64,000 nucleotides of DNA from Streptomyces varsoviensis (GTDB lineage: Bacteria; Actinomycetota; Actinomycetes; Streptomycetales; Streptomycetaceae): assembly GCF_000718635.1 (NCBI RefSeq), contig NZ_JOBF01000009.1:171042-235041 (forward strand). Direction: 5' to 3'. Below, piece by piece: positions 15,398-27,283 of this stretch; the stretch's first letter is position 1, and every line of letters begins with the position of its first letter. Made by a program: the position numbers and the translations under genes. The notes under the pieces are model-generated. The model worked only from the letters and a program-made list of their open reading frames with translations, searched no databases and had not been told where the DNA came from.

Positions 15398-18385
15398 ATG
15401 GACGAACCACCCGACGCACAGCGTTCACTCATCACGACACTGCCGCGCGGCGGACCGGATTCCGTGGCGCGGGACGGCCGCGCGGTGAGCGCCGCCTCGG
15501 GCGTGGCACTGCCCCGGCAGCCGGCGCGCGGCGCCGCCGGGCTGCTGCCGCAGCTCCTCCTCGCCCTGGTATGCGGCGGATACGCCACAGGGGCGGCATT
15601 CGGCTGGGGTTCGCCCGAAGCAGCCCTGTTCATGGGCGACTTCGGGCTCAGCGGCGCCGCCGTCCTCGCCTGCGCCTCCTGCTTCTGGTACTGGCGCAGG
15701 CGCAGCAGCCGCTTTCGACCCGCCTGGCTCCTGTTCGCGGCCTCCTCCGGCATGGCCGGCTTCGGCAACGCCGTCTGGGGCTGGTACGAGGTCGTGCTCA
15801 AGGCGCCCGTGCCGAGCCCGTCCCTCGCCGACTTCTGCTTCCTGCTCTTCGCGCCGCCCGCGATCGTCGGGCTGCTGGTGCTCGCCAAGCGGCCGGTCAC
15901 CCGCGCGGGCTGGGTCTGCCTGGCCCTGGACGCCTGGCTCATCGGCGGCTCGCTGCTCACCCTCTCCTGGAGCCTCGCGCTCGCCCACACCGCGCACTTC
16001 CGGGGCGAGAGCGTGGCCCAGGCGGCGCTCTCGCTCGCCTACCCGCTGCTGGACATCGTGCTGGTCTCCATGGTGCTGGCGCTGCACTTCCGGCGCACGT
16101 CCGCCAACCGCTCCGCCGTCAACACGGCCATCGCCGCGCTCGCCCTCACCGTGCTGTGCGACGCGCTGTTCACCTCGCCCCTGCTGCGCGAGCACTACCG
16201 CTCCGGGCAGATCCTCGACGCCGGCTGGTTCGCCGGCTCCATGCTGATGGCGTACGCGCCGTGGGTGGCCCGCGACGAGGCCGCGCGGGCCCCGTCGCCG
16301 GGCCGGGTGACCCACCACTCCGGACGCCCCATCTCGGGCTCCCTGGCGGCCCTCACGCCGTATCTCGCGGCCGCCGTCTGCACGCTGGGCATCCTCTACA
16401 ACGTCCTCGACGGCCGCCGCATCGACCGCGTCGTGCTCTTCACGGGCTGTACGGTCGTGCTGGCCCTCGTGGTCCGGCAGGGCATCATGCTGCTGGACAA
16501 CATCTCCCTCACCCAGGAGCTGGCCCACAAGGAGAACCACTTCCGCTCCCTGGTGCAGGGGTCCAGCGACGTCATCATGATCGCCGCGCCCACGGGGATA
16601 CTGCGCTACGTCAGCCCCGCCGCCGCGGGCGTCTACGGGCGCGACGCGGACGAGCTGATCGGCTCCGAGCTGGCCGCGCTCATACATCCCGAGGACCTCG
16701 GCCGGGTGGTCCATGAAGTGCGCCGGTTCCTCGCCGCGCCGCCGGCCGAGGAGCCCAACACCCGTATCGAGTGCCGCTTCCGCTCCGGCACGGGCGACTG
16801 GCTCAATGTCGAGTCGACGGTCAACCGGCACCACGGCGGCCTCATCTTCAACAGCCGGGACGTCACCGAACGGGTGCGTCTCCAGGCCCAGTTACAGCAC
16901 AACGCCGAGCACGACCCGCTGACCGACCTGCCCAACCGGGCGCTGTTCACCAGAAAGGTCAAGCAGGCGCTGAGCGGCCGCCGCGCCACCGACGCGGGCA
17001 CCGCCGTGCTCTTCATCGACCTCGACGGCTTCAAGGCGGTGAACGACACCGTCGGGCACCAGGCAGGCGACGAACTGCTGGTCAGCGCGGCCCGCCGGCT
17101 CCAGGAGTCCGTACGGGCCGGGGACAGCACGGCCCGGTTCGGGGGCGACGAGTTCGCCGCGCTCATCCTGGGCGACGGCACCCGCGACCACGCGGCCCGC
17201 GAGTACCGCATGTACGAGATCGCCGACCGGCTCCGGCTGAGACTCTCCCAGCCCTACAAGGTCGAGGGGGGCACGGAGGTCCGCGTCGCCGCCAGCATCG
17301 GCGTCGCCTTCGCGGAGCCGGGCATCACCCCCGGCGAACTGATGCGCAACGCCGACCTCGCGATGTACCGCGCCAAACAGGCCGGCAAGGGCCGCGTCGA
17401 GATGTACGCGCCGCAGATGCAGGCCGAGGTGGTGCGCCGCGCCGAGCTGGCCACGCGGCTGCGCACGGCGCTGCACGAGGGCGAGTTCGCCCTGCTGCAC
17501 CAGCCCGTCGTGGAGCTGGGCAGCGGGCGGGTCACGGCGGTGGGCGCCCAGGCCCGCTGGCGCTCGTCCCAGGGCATCCTCTTCACCCCGGCCGAGTTCA
17601 TGCGGGCGGCGGACGACGGCCGCGGCGGGGGCGGCGGCGCGCGCGTCGCGGAGCTGGGCCGCTGGATGCTGGAAGAGGCGGTGGAGCAGGCCGCGCAGCG
17701 GTACCGGGCCGGACACAGCGTGCCCGTGTTCGTACGGCTGTCCGCGAGCCGGCTGATGGACAAGGCGCTGCCGCCCAAGAGCGTCGAGGCGCTGCTGACC
17801 CGGCACCGGCTGCCGTCCGGGGCGCTGATCCTGGAGCTGTCCGGCGGCGACCCGCGGGTGCCCCTGGACGAGCTGGAGCACCGCCTGGTGGCGCTGCGCC
17901 GGCTCGGCATGCGGATCGCCCTCGACGGCTTCGGCAGCGGGTACGCGGCCATCAGCGCGCTGCGCCGGCTCCCCATCGACGTGGTGAAGCTGGACCGCGG
18001 GCTGGTCGACGGCGTCGTCGAGTCCGCCCGGCTGCACAAGATCACCTCGGGGCTGCTGCGGATCGCCGCCGACCTCGGCCTCCAGACGGTGGCGGACGGC
18101 GTCGACCGGCCCGAACAGGTCTGCGCGCTGCGCGCCATGGGGTGCACGCACGGCCTGGGCATGGCCTTCTCCGGGCCGCTCGACGAGCACCGGCTGCGGC
18201 GCGCCCTGGAGCGCGGCGACTATCCGGTGCCGGGCGGGCTGTGGACGGAGCTGCCCGAGGACCGCGATCACGCGCTGGTGGGCGCCCCGCTGCCGGTCCG
18301 GGCCGGTGCCGCGCGGGGCGGGGCGGGTTCGCTCGCACATCCGCCCTTGCGCTCACATAGTGAGACCTCCGTCCCACCCGCTTGA
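15398..18385 (+). CDS. Membrane-bound PAS-GGDEF protein with degenerate EAL domain (predicted diguanylate cyclase)
   Basis: A 995-residue signalling protein. About ten hydrophobic segments fill residues 45-365. A PAS domain follows (about 380-495, FRSLVQGSSDVIMIAAPTG), then GGDEF and EAL domains. The cyclase signature GGDEF is intact at 582-586 and the inhibitory site RAGD sits five residues ahead (573-576), so it should make cyclic di-GMP under product control. The EAL domain has lost key residues: Gly716 replaces the EAL glutamate (GAQARW), DDFG has become DGFG at 843-846, and the EGVE motif reads DGVD. Phosphodiesterase activity is therefore unlikely. ATG 15398 is the chosen start; GTG 15485 is an alternative. 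The ilvB promoter overlaps its stop codon. Confidence 0.93.
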   Translation: MDEPPDAQRSLITTLPRGGPDSVARDGRAVSAASGVALPRQPARGAAGLLPQLLLALVCGGYATGAAFGWGSPEAALFMGDFGLSGAAVLACASCFWYWRRRSSRFRPAWLLFAASSGMAGFGNAVWGWYEVVLKAPVPSPSLADFCFLLFAPPAIVGLLVLAKRPVTRAGWVCLALDAWLIGGSLLTLSWSLALAHTAHFRGESVAQAALSLAYPLLDIVLVSMVLALHFRRTSANRSAVNTAIAALALTVLCDALFTSPLLREHYRSGQILDAGWFAGSMLMAYAPWVARDEAARAPSPGRVTHHSGRPISGSLAALTPYLAAAVCTLGILYNVLDGRRIDRVVLFTGCTVVLALVVRQGIMLLDNISLTQELAHKENHFRSLVQGSSDVIMIAAPTGILRYVSPAAAGVYGRDADELIGSELAALIHPEDLGRVVHEVRRFLAAPPAEEPNTRIECRFRSGTGDWLNVESTVNRHHGGLIFNSRDVTERVRLQAQLQHNAEHDPLTDLPNRALFTRKVKQALSGRRATDAGTAVLFIDLDGFKAVNDTVGHQAGDELLVSAARRLQESVRAGDSTARFGGDEFAALILGDGTRDHAAREYRMYEIADRLRLRLSQPYKVEGGTEVRVAASIGVAFAEPGITPGELMRNADLAMYRAKQAGKGRVEMYAPQMQAEVVRRAELATRLRTALHEGEFALLHQPVVELGSGRVTAVGAQARWRSSQGILFTPAEFMRAADDGRGGGGGARVAELGRWMLEEAVEQAAQRYRAGHSVPVFVRLSASRLMDKALPPKSVEALLTRHRLPSGALILELSGGDPRVPLDELEHRLVALRRLGMRIALDGFGSGYAAISALRRLPIDVVKLDRGLVDGVVESARLHKITSGLLRIAADLGLQTVADGVDRPEQVCALRAMGCTHGLGMAFSGPLDEHRLRRALERGDYPVPGGLWTELPEDRDHALVGAPLPVRAGAARGGAGSLAHPPLRSHSETSVPPA

Positions 18386-18411
18386 CACCTTCGGTGCGCG
18401 AGGGAGAGGGT
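18382..18411 (+). promoter_or_regulatory. Predicted ilvB operon promoter
   Basis: TTGACA at 18382-18387 is a perfect -35 box and overlaps the stop of the upstream gene. After 18 bp, GAGGGT at 18406-18411 fits the loose -10 consensus (xAxxxT). The predicted start of transcription is the A of the leader-peptide ATG at 18419, seven bases downstream. The start site is inferred from spacing only. Confidence 0.6.
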
Positions 18412-18418
18412 CGGTCCC

Positions 18419-18460
18419 ATGCGCACCCGAATTCTCGTACTTGGACAGCGCGTCGGCTGA
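18419..18460 (+). CDS. ilvB operon leader peptide, 13 residues
   Basis: The open frame MRTRILVLGQRVG ends in TGA at 18458. It contains Ile-Leu-Val-Leu in a row, the three end products of the downstream pathway, as in classical attenuation leader peptides. Shortage of charged Ile, Leu or Val tRNA should stall the ribosome at codons 5-8 and change folding of the RNA that follows. The promoter spacing suggests the mRNA begins at this ATG, so the peptide may be translated without a ribosome-binding site. GGGAGAGGG just upstream could otherwise serve. Confidence 0.85.
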   Translation: MRTRILVLGQRVG

Positions 18461-18537
18461 GCAGGGCCACCACGAAGGCCCCGCGGATTCCTCCCGACGC
18501 GCTCCCCTCGCTTGCCACCTGGCACGAGGGGTTTTTT
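18448..18537 (+). promoter_or_regulatory. ilvB transcription attenuator
   Basis: GCGCGTCGG (18448-18456, inside the leader peptide) is exactly complementary to CCGACGCGC (18494-18502), with an inner GGGCC/GGCCC hairpin at 18464-18481. Directly after comes an intrinsic terminator: arms CCCCTCG (18504-18510) and CGAGGGG (18525-18531), inner TGCCA/TGGCA, then six T residues (18532-18537). ilvB begins 59 bases beyond. The layout of leader peptide, competing stem and terminator is that of ribosome-mediated attenuation. Which stem acts as antiterminator needs RNA folding. Confidence 0.82.
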
Positions 18538-18595
18538 GTTGCACCGACACCCGCAGATCCCCCCAAAATCCCTCATCTTTCGAGAAGAGAAATCG

Positions 18596-22169
<3,574 letters not shown>

Positions 22170-22212
22170 GTCCGCTCGGCGCGGGCCCCGCGGGCCCGCG
22201 CCGCCATGTCGC

Positions 22213-22247
22213 GCCGTCACGGCGGGGGTTTCCCCGCCGCGACGGCG
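22213..22247 (+). terminator. ilvC terminator hairpin
   Basis: CGCCGTC (22213-22219) pairs with GACGGCG (22241-22247) and GGCGGGG with CCCCGCC inside, with a short loop. It is 43 bases after the ilvC stop. The rest of 22170-22636 has no gene that I can support. It is rich in CGTACG words and includes TACACT at 22509-22514, a possible weak -10 for serA. Confidence 0.6.
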
Positions 22248-22636
22248 CGCACCCGTATGCCGAGGGGGCGGCGGCGACGGAGCGGGCTCCTCGCCCGGTC
22301 CGTACGCCGGGGCGTTCCGGTCCCGTCCGTACGGCACGCCGCCGCGAACCCGGCGCGTACGCGCGCTGTCCCGGACCGGGTGCGTACGGCGCCGACGCGC
22401 CGGGCCCGAACGTAGGCGCGCGCTCCGAGGCGCACGCGCGTTTCGCACGGTGCTCGGGTCCGTCCAAGTGATTTGGGCGGGTAGGCCAAACGCACCCCGG
22501 AGCGCCGATACACTGCTCTGCAACAAGCGCGTCAGGCTCACAGCGTCGTGCGTCTTCCACGCGGCAGCGCCCCCCTTCACCGCCTTCGGCCGTCGGGACG
22601 GCCGTCCGCAAAGGACCAGTGAGGACTGATGACCAC

Positions 22637-24229
22637 GTGAGCACGAAACCCGTCGTACTGATCGCCGAAGAGCTGTCGCCCGCCACCGTGGACGCCCTCG
22701 GCCCGGACTTCGAGATCCGGCACTGCAACGGCGCGGACCGCGCCGAACTCCTCCCCGCCATCGCCGACGTCGACGCGATCCTGGTGCGCAGCGCGACCAA
22801 GGTCGACGCCGAGGCCATCGCCGCCGCCCGCAAGCTGCGGGTCGTCGCCCGGGCGGGCGTCGGGCTGGACAATGTCGATGTGTCCGCCGCCACCAAGGCC
22901 GGCGTGATGGTCGTGAACGCCCCGACCTCCAACATCGTCACCGCCGCGGAGCTGGCCTGCGGCCTGCTCGTGGCGACTGCCCGCAACATCCCGCAGGCCA
23001 ACGCGGCGCTGAAGAACGGCGAGTGGAAGCGGAGCAAGTACACGGGCGTCGAGCTGTCCGAGAAGACGCTGGGCGTCGTCGGGCTCGGCCGGATCGGGGT
23101 GCTCGTCGCGCAGCGGATGTCCGCGTTCGGCATGAAGATCGTCGCGTACGACCCGTATGTGCAGCCCGCGCGCGCCGCGCAGATGGGCGTCAAGCTGCTG
23201 ACCCTGGACGAACTGCTGGAGGTCGCGGACTTCATCACCGTGCACCTGCCCAAGACGCCCGAGACGATCGGCCTGATCGGCGACGACGCGCTGCACAAGG
23301 TCCAGCCGCACGTGCGGATCGTCAACGCCGCGCGCGGCGGGATCGTCGACGAGGCGGCGCTGGCGACGGCGCTCAAGGAGGGCCGGGTCGCCGGCGCGGG
23401 CCTGGACGTCTACGCCTCCGAGCCGTGCACCGACTCGCCGCTCTTCGACTTCGACCAGGTCGTGGCCACCCCGCACCTGGGCGCCTCGACCGGTGAGGCG
23501 CAGGAGAAGGCGGGCATCGCGGTCGCCAAGTCCGTGCGGCTCGCGCTCGCGGGCGAGCTGGTGCCGGACGCGGTCAACGTCCAGGGCGGGGTCATCGCCG
23601 AGGATGTGAAGCCGGGGCTGCCGCTGGCCGAGAAGCTCGGCCGGATCTTCACCGCGCTCGCGGGCGAGGTCGCGGTCCGCCTCGACGTCGAGGTGTACGG
23701 CGAGATCACCCAGCACGATGTGAAGGTGCTCGAACTCTCCGCGCTCAAGGGCGTGTTCGTGGACGTCGTGGACGAGACCGTCTCGTACGTCAACGCGCCG
23801 CTCTTCGCGCAGGAGCGCGGCGTCGAGGTCCGCCTGACGACCAGCAGCGAGTCCACCGAGCACCGCAATGTGGTGATCGTGCGCGGCACGCTCGCGGACG
23901 GCGACGAGGTCTCCATCTCCGGCACGCTGGCCGGCCCCAAGAACCTCCAGAAGATCGTCGCGGTCGGCGAGCACGACGTGGACCTGGCCCTCGCCGACCA
24001 CATGGCGTTCCTGCGGTACGGGGACCGGCCGGGCGTGGTCGGCACCGTCGGCCGCATCCTCGGCGAGGCCGGCATCAACATCGCGGGCATGCAGGTCTCG
24101 CGGTCGGGCGAGGGCGGCGAGGCGCTGGTCGCCCTCACCGTCGACGAGTCGATCCCGGCGCCCGTGCTCGCCGAGATCGCCGTGGAGATCGGCGCGACAT
24201 CGGCTCGTACGGTCAATCTGAACGACTGA
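22637..24229 (+). CDS. serA: D-3-phosphoglycerate dehydrogenase
   Basis: A 530-residue enzyme for the first step of serine synthesis, 3-phosphoglycerate to 3-phosphohydroxypyruvate with NAD. The N-terminus STKPVVLIAEELSPATVDALG is followed by the Rossmann motif VVGLGRIGVLVA. The catalytic Arg is in VNAARGGIVDEAAL, the Glu in SEPCTDSPLF, and the His in ATPHLGASTGEAQ. The long form has an inserted allosteric domain and a C-terminal ACT domain (LRYGDRPGVVGTVGRILGEAGINIAG), typical of actinobacteria and consistent with serine feedback. I chose GTG 22637 over GTG 22619, since the latter's AAGGA is too close. Confidence 0.96.
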   Translation: MSTKPVVLIAEELSPATVDALGPDFEIRHCNGADRAELLPAIADVDAILVRSATKVDAEAIAAARKLRVVARAGVGLDNVDVSAATKAGVMVVNAPTSNIVTAAELACGLLVATARNIPQANAALKNGEWKRSKYTGVELSEKTLGVVGLGRIGVLVAQRMSAFGMKIVAYDPYVQPARAAQMGVKLLTLDELLEVADFITVHLPKTPETIGLIGDDALHKVQPHVRIVNAARGGIVDEAALATALKEGRVAGAGLDVYASEPCTDSPLFDFDQVVATPHLGASTGEAQEKAGIAVAKSVRLALAGELVPDAVNVQGGVIAEDVKPGLPLAEKLGRIFTALAGEVAVRLDVEVYGEITQHDVKVLELSALKGVFVDVVDETVSYVNAPLFAQERGVEVRLTTSSESTEHRNVVIVRGTLADGDEVSISGTLAGPKNLQKIVAVGEHDVDLALADHMAFLRYGDRPGVVGTVGRILGEAGINIAGMQVSRSGEGGEALVALTVDESIPAPVLAEIAVEIGATSARTVNLND

Positions 24230-24270
24230 GCAGCACCGAGCAGCGCGTACCGGCAGCGGTACGGAGAACC

Positions 24271-24307
24271 GGGCCCGGCCCCGCCTTTTCGGCGGGGGCC
24301 GGGCCCG
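24271..24307 (+). terminator. serA terminator
   Basis: CGGGCCCGGCCCCGCC and its complement around TTTTC form a 16-bp stem 41 bases after serA. Between it and 24536 lie two short palindromes, TGACCGGTCA (24351-24360) and CCATTCG/CGAATGG (24362-24377). These may be regulatory for the next gene. Confidence 0.8.
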
Positions 24308-24536
24308 TCTGTGTGACCGGGTGCGCGACCGGTGGGGTGAGCTGTTTGGGTGACCGGTCAACCATTCGCCCGAATGGGGGAACGAGGCCGTTTTCGGGTC
24401 TCCCCCTCAAGGGAGCCGCTGTGCGGCCGGCGGACGGCGTGGTAGGGGGCGCAGCAGTCGCCGCCCGGGTGGCGGCGGCGCGCAATGGGAGAGCGCGCCC
24501 ATAACTGTCGGAGCGTGCGGAAGGAGAAGAGTCGCC

Positions 24537-25472
24537 ATGACCGCACCCCACGGCGAAACGCAACGAGACCTGTCCGGCATGAGCGTGGTCGACACCGACG
24601 GCCACCGAGTGGGATCGGTGCAGCAGGTCTACCGAGACGACAGGACCGGCGACCCGGAGTGGATCACCGTGCGCACCGGTCTGTTCGGGATGAAGGAGAC
24701 GTTCGTGCCCCTCGCCGGGGCCAAGAAGGTGGACGGCGATCTGCGCGTCCCCCACAGCAAGGACACGATCAAGGACGCGCCGCGGATCGACGCCGACGGG
24801 CACCTCGATCCCGGCGAGGAGGACCGTCTCTACGAGCACTACGGACTGACGCCGGGCGGCCGGACCATGGGTCGGGCCGGAGAGTCGGGCCAGGGCAGAA
24901 ACACCGCCGCGGCCGCCGGGACCGCGGGCGCCGCGGGGATGGCCGGGGCAGCGGGCCGCGGCACGGGCGAGGGCGCCCGGGGCCGTACGGACACCGCGCA
25001 ACTGGCCGGCGCCGGGGCGCCGTCGCGGGGCCGGGACGCCGGAGATGCCACGGCCGCCAAGGGCCAGGGCGAGGAGATGATCCTCTCCGAGGAACGCGTG
25101 TCCTGGGGCACCGAGGAACGCGAGAGCGGCCGCGCCCACCTGCGCAAGCACGTGGTCACCGAGGACGTCTCGCAGACCGTGCCGGTGAGCCACGAGGAGG
25201 TCACCGTCCACCGCGAGGCCATCAGCCCCGACGACCGCCGCGCCGCCGGCCGCACGGCGAACCTCTCCGACGGCGAGACGGAGGTCGTCCTCCACGAGGA
25301 GGTCCCCGTCGTCCGCAAGGAGACCGTGCCCGTGGAGCGGGTGCGGATGGACACCAAGAAGGTCAGCGGGCAGCAGGAGGTGCGCGCCCAGGTCCGCAAG
25401 GAGGAGGTCGAGTACGACGACGGCCTGAAGTCCAAGCACCAGGAGCCGGGCGACACCGGACGCCACCGCTGA
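24537..25472 (+). CDS. PRC-barrel and DUF2382 domain protein
   Basis: A 311-residue soluble protein. Residues ~10-85 form a PRC-barrel-like domain (MSVVDTDGHRVGSVQQVYRDDRTGDPEWITVRTG). A Gly/Ala-rich linker (about 110-180) leads to a C-terminal DUF2382 domain (about 185-300) with VTEDVSQTVPVSHEEVTVHRE and VPVVRKETVPVERVRM. The family is widespread in actinobacteria and often linked to stress responses, but its biochemical role is unknown. It has a good ribosome-binding site (GGAAGGAGAAGAG). It is transcribed alone, between two strong terminators. Confidence 0.88.
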   Translation: MTAPHGETQRDLSGMSVVDTDGHRVGSVQQVYRDDRTGDPEWITVRTGLFGMKETFVPLAGAKKVDGDLRVPHSKDTIKDAPRIDADGHLDPGEEDRLYEHYGLTPGGRTMGRAGESGQGRNTAAAAGTAGAAGMAGAAGRGTGEGARGRTDTAQLAGAGAPSRGRDAGDATAAKGQGEEMILSEERVSWGTEERESGRAHLRKHVVTEDVSQTVPVSHEEVTVHREAISPDDRRAAGRTANLSDGETEVVLHEEVPVVRKETVPVERVRMDTKKVSGQQEVRAQVRKEEVEYDDGLKSKHQEPGDTGRHR

Positions 25473-25500
25473 GCCGCCGCTACGGGCGACCGGATCGGTG

Positions 25501-25545
25501 ACGGGTTCCGGAGCCGGGGCAGCGGGCCCCGGCTCCGGAACCCGT
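25501..25545 (+). terminator. Perfect 20-bp stem terminator after the PRC-barrel gene
   Basis: Bases 25501-25520 and 25526-25545 are perfectly complementary around a 5-base loop (AGCGG). It lies 28 bases after the stop. No T run follows, as is usual for this genome. Confidence 0.85.
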
Positions 25546-25706
25546 GCGTATCACACGCCACTTTCGGCCGCACCTCCTCTGCCGGCACTCCCGCGCCCGT
25601 AGAACGTCCCAGGCAGCGCGCAACATGGCTGATCTACGCATAGCCGATCTCGGCCGAGAGGCATCGACTGGAGACGGACACCATGTCACACCGCCTGGGA
25701 GGTCCC

Positions 25707-26924
25707 ATGACCGAGGCCGCTATCCGACCGCTGACGCCGCAGACGCCCCCTTTCCCCGCCGACCGTACGTGTCCCTACCACCCGCCCGTCGACTACGAAC
25801 CGTTGAAGAATGCCGGAACCATGCACCGCGCCACGCTCTACGACGGGCGCGAGGTATGGATGGTCACCGGCCACGCCGAGGCCCGGGCCCTGCTCACCGA
25901 CAAGCGCCTCTCCACCGACCGGCGCAGCCCGGGATTTCCCGTGATCGCCCCCCGGGCCGAGAACCAGGCGGAGGTCGTCATCCCGCTGCTGGGCGTCGAC
26001 GACCCCCTGCACGCCGCGCAGCGCCGGATGCTCATACCGAGCTTCACCCTCAAGCGCGTCGCCGCCATGCGGCCGCAGATCCAGCGCATCGTGGACGGAC
26101 TCCTGGACACGATGGCCGAGCAGGGCGGCCCCACCGACCTGGTCGCGTCGTTCGCGCTGCCCGTACCGTCCATGGTCATCTGCTCGCTGCTCGGCGTCCC
26201 CTACGACGACCACGAGTTCTTCGAGCAGTGCTCCCGCAAGCTGCTCACCGCCGAGACGGCCGGCGAATCCAAGGCGGCCCGCCTCGACCTGGAGGACTAC
26301 CTCCTCGACCTGGTGGTGAAGAAGGAGGCCGAACCGGGCGAGGGGCTCCTCGACGAACTGATCGCCGACCGGCTCGCCGCCGGCGAACTCGACCGCCACG
26401 AACTGGTCCTGATGGCCCTGCTCCTGCTCGTCGCGGGCCACGAGACCACCTCCAACATGATCGCCCTCGGCATGTACACGCTCCTCGAACACCCCGAGGA
26501 GCTCGAAGCGCTGCGCGCCGACCCGTCCCTGATCCCCGGCGCCGTGGAAGAGCTGCTGCGCTTCCTGTCCATCGCCGACGGCATGGTGCGCGTCGCCCTG
26601 GAGGACATCGAGCTGGACGGCGGCGGCGTCATCAAGACCGGCGAGGGCGTCATCCTCAGCACCTCGATGATCAACCGCGACGCCGGTACGTACGAGGACC
26701 CCGACGGGCTCGACGTGCGCCGCTCCGCGCGCCACCATGTGGCCTTCGGCTTCGGCGTCCACCAGTGCCTCGGGCAGAACCTGGCCCGCGCCGAACTGGA
26801 GATCGCGCTCACCGCCCTGCTCACCCGCTTCCCGACCCTGCGGCTCGCCGTCCCCGCCGACCAGGTGCCCCTCAAGCCCGGCGACACCCTGCAGGGCCTC
26901 TTCGCCATGCCCGTGACCTGGTGA
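25707..26924 (+). CDS. Cytochrome P450, CYP105-like
   Basis: A 405-residue soluble bacterial P450. The I-helix oxygen-binding motif is LLVAGHETTSN, the K-helix ExxR is in VEELLRFL, and the haem loop FGFGVHQCLG places the proximal Cys at residue 354. The N-terminus (CPYHPPVDYEPL) resembles the CYP105 family of broad xenobiotic-type monooxygenases. I use ATG 25707, with GGGAGG ahead; ATG 25683, also with a fair ribosome-binding site, would add eight residues. A ferredoxin gene follows by 27 bases, giving an electron donor; no ferredoxin reductase is nearby. Substrate unknown. Confidence 0.94.
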   Translation: MTEAAIRPLTPQTPPFPADRTCPYHPPVDYEPLKNAGTMHRATLYDGREVWMVTGHAEARALLTDKRLSTDRRSPGFPVIAPRAENQAEVVIPLLGVDDPLHAAQRRMLIPSFTLKRVAAMRPQIQRIVDGLLDTMAEQGGPTDLVASFALPVPSMVICSLLGVPYDDHEFFEQCSRKLLTAETAGESKAARLDLEDYLLDLVVKKEAEPGEGLLDELIADRLAAGELDRHELVLMALLLLVAGHETTSNMIALGMYTLLEHPEELEALRADPSLIPGAVEELLRFLSIADGMVRVALEDIELDGGGVIKTGEGVILSTSMINRDAGTYEDPDGLDVRRSARHHVAFGFGVHQCLGQNLARAELEIALTALLTRFPTLRLAVPADQVPLKPGDTLQGLFAMPVTW

Positions 26925-26951
26925 GCGGGAAGACCAAGGAGGCCCGGCGGC

Positions 26952-27188
26952 ATGACCGAGAAGGCCGAGGAGGCCGAGAAGACACCTCCTGCCTTGCGCA
27001 TCACCATTGATACCGACATCTGCATCGGCTCCGGCCAGTGCGCCCTCACCGCACCCGGCGTCTTCACCCAGGACGACGACGGCCTCAGCGCCCTGCTCCC
27101 CGGAAAGGAGGACGGAACGGACGACCCGCTGGCGAGGGAAGCGGCGCGCGCCTGCCCGGTTCAAGCCATTTCTCTGACGGAAGTGTGA
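26952..27188 (+). CDS. [3Fe-4S]-type ferredoxin
   Basis: A 78-residue ferredoxin, the probable electron carrier for the P450 just upstream. The cluster Cys pattern is C24-x5-C30 (CIGSGQC) plus a distal Cys-Pro in ARACPVQAI. The middle position that would make a 4Fe cluster is not Cys, so a 3Fe-4S cluster is expected, as in Streptomyces P450 ferredoxins. The start ATG has AGGAGGCCC ahead. It is in an operon with the P450. Confidence 0.93.
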   Translation: MTEKAEEAEKTPPALRITIDTDICIGSGQCALTAPGVFTQDDDGLSALLPGKEDGTDDPLAREAARACPVQAISLTEV

Positions 27189-27283
27189 ACGGCGCGGGTT
27201 CAGGGCAACGGACGCCGTGCCGACGGGCACAGCGGCCCGCCCTGAATCCGCCGCACCTACAGTCTCGCCGCGGCTCCGCCGCC

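Noticed and set aside
22219..22471. Short open frames in the ilvC-serA gap
   Set aside because: They lack ribosome-binding sites and encode low-complexity Arg/Ala/Gly sequence from CGTACG-rich DNA.
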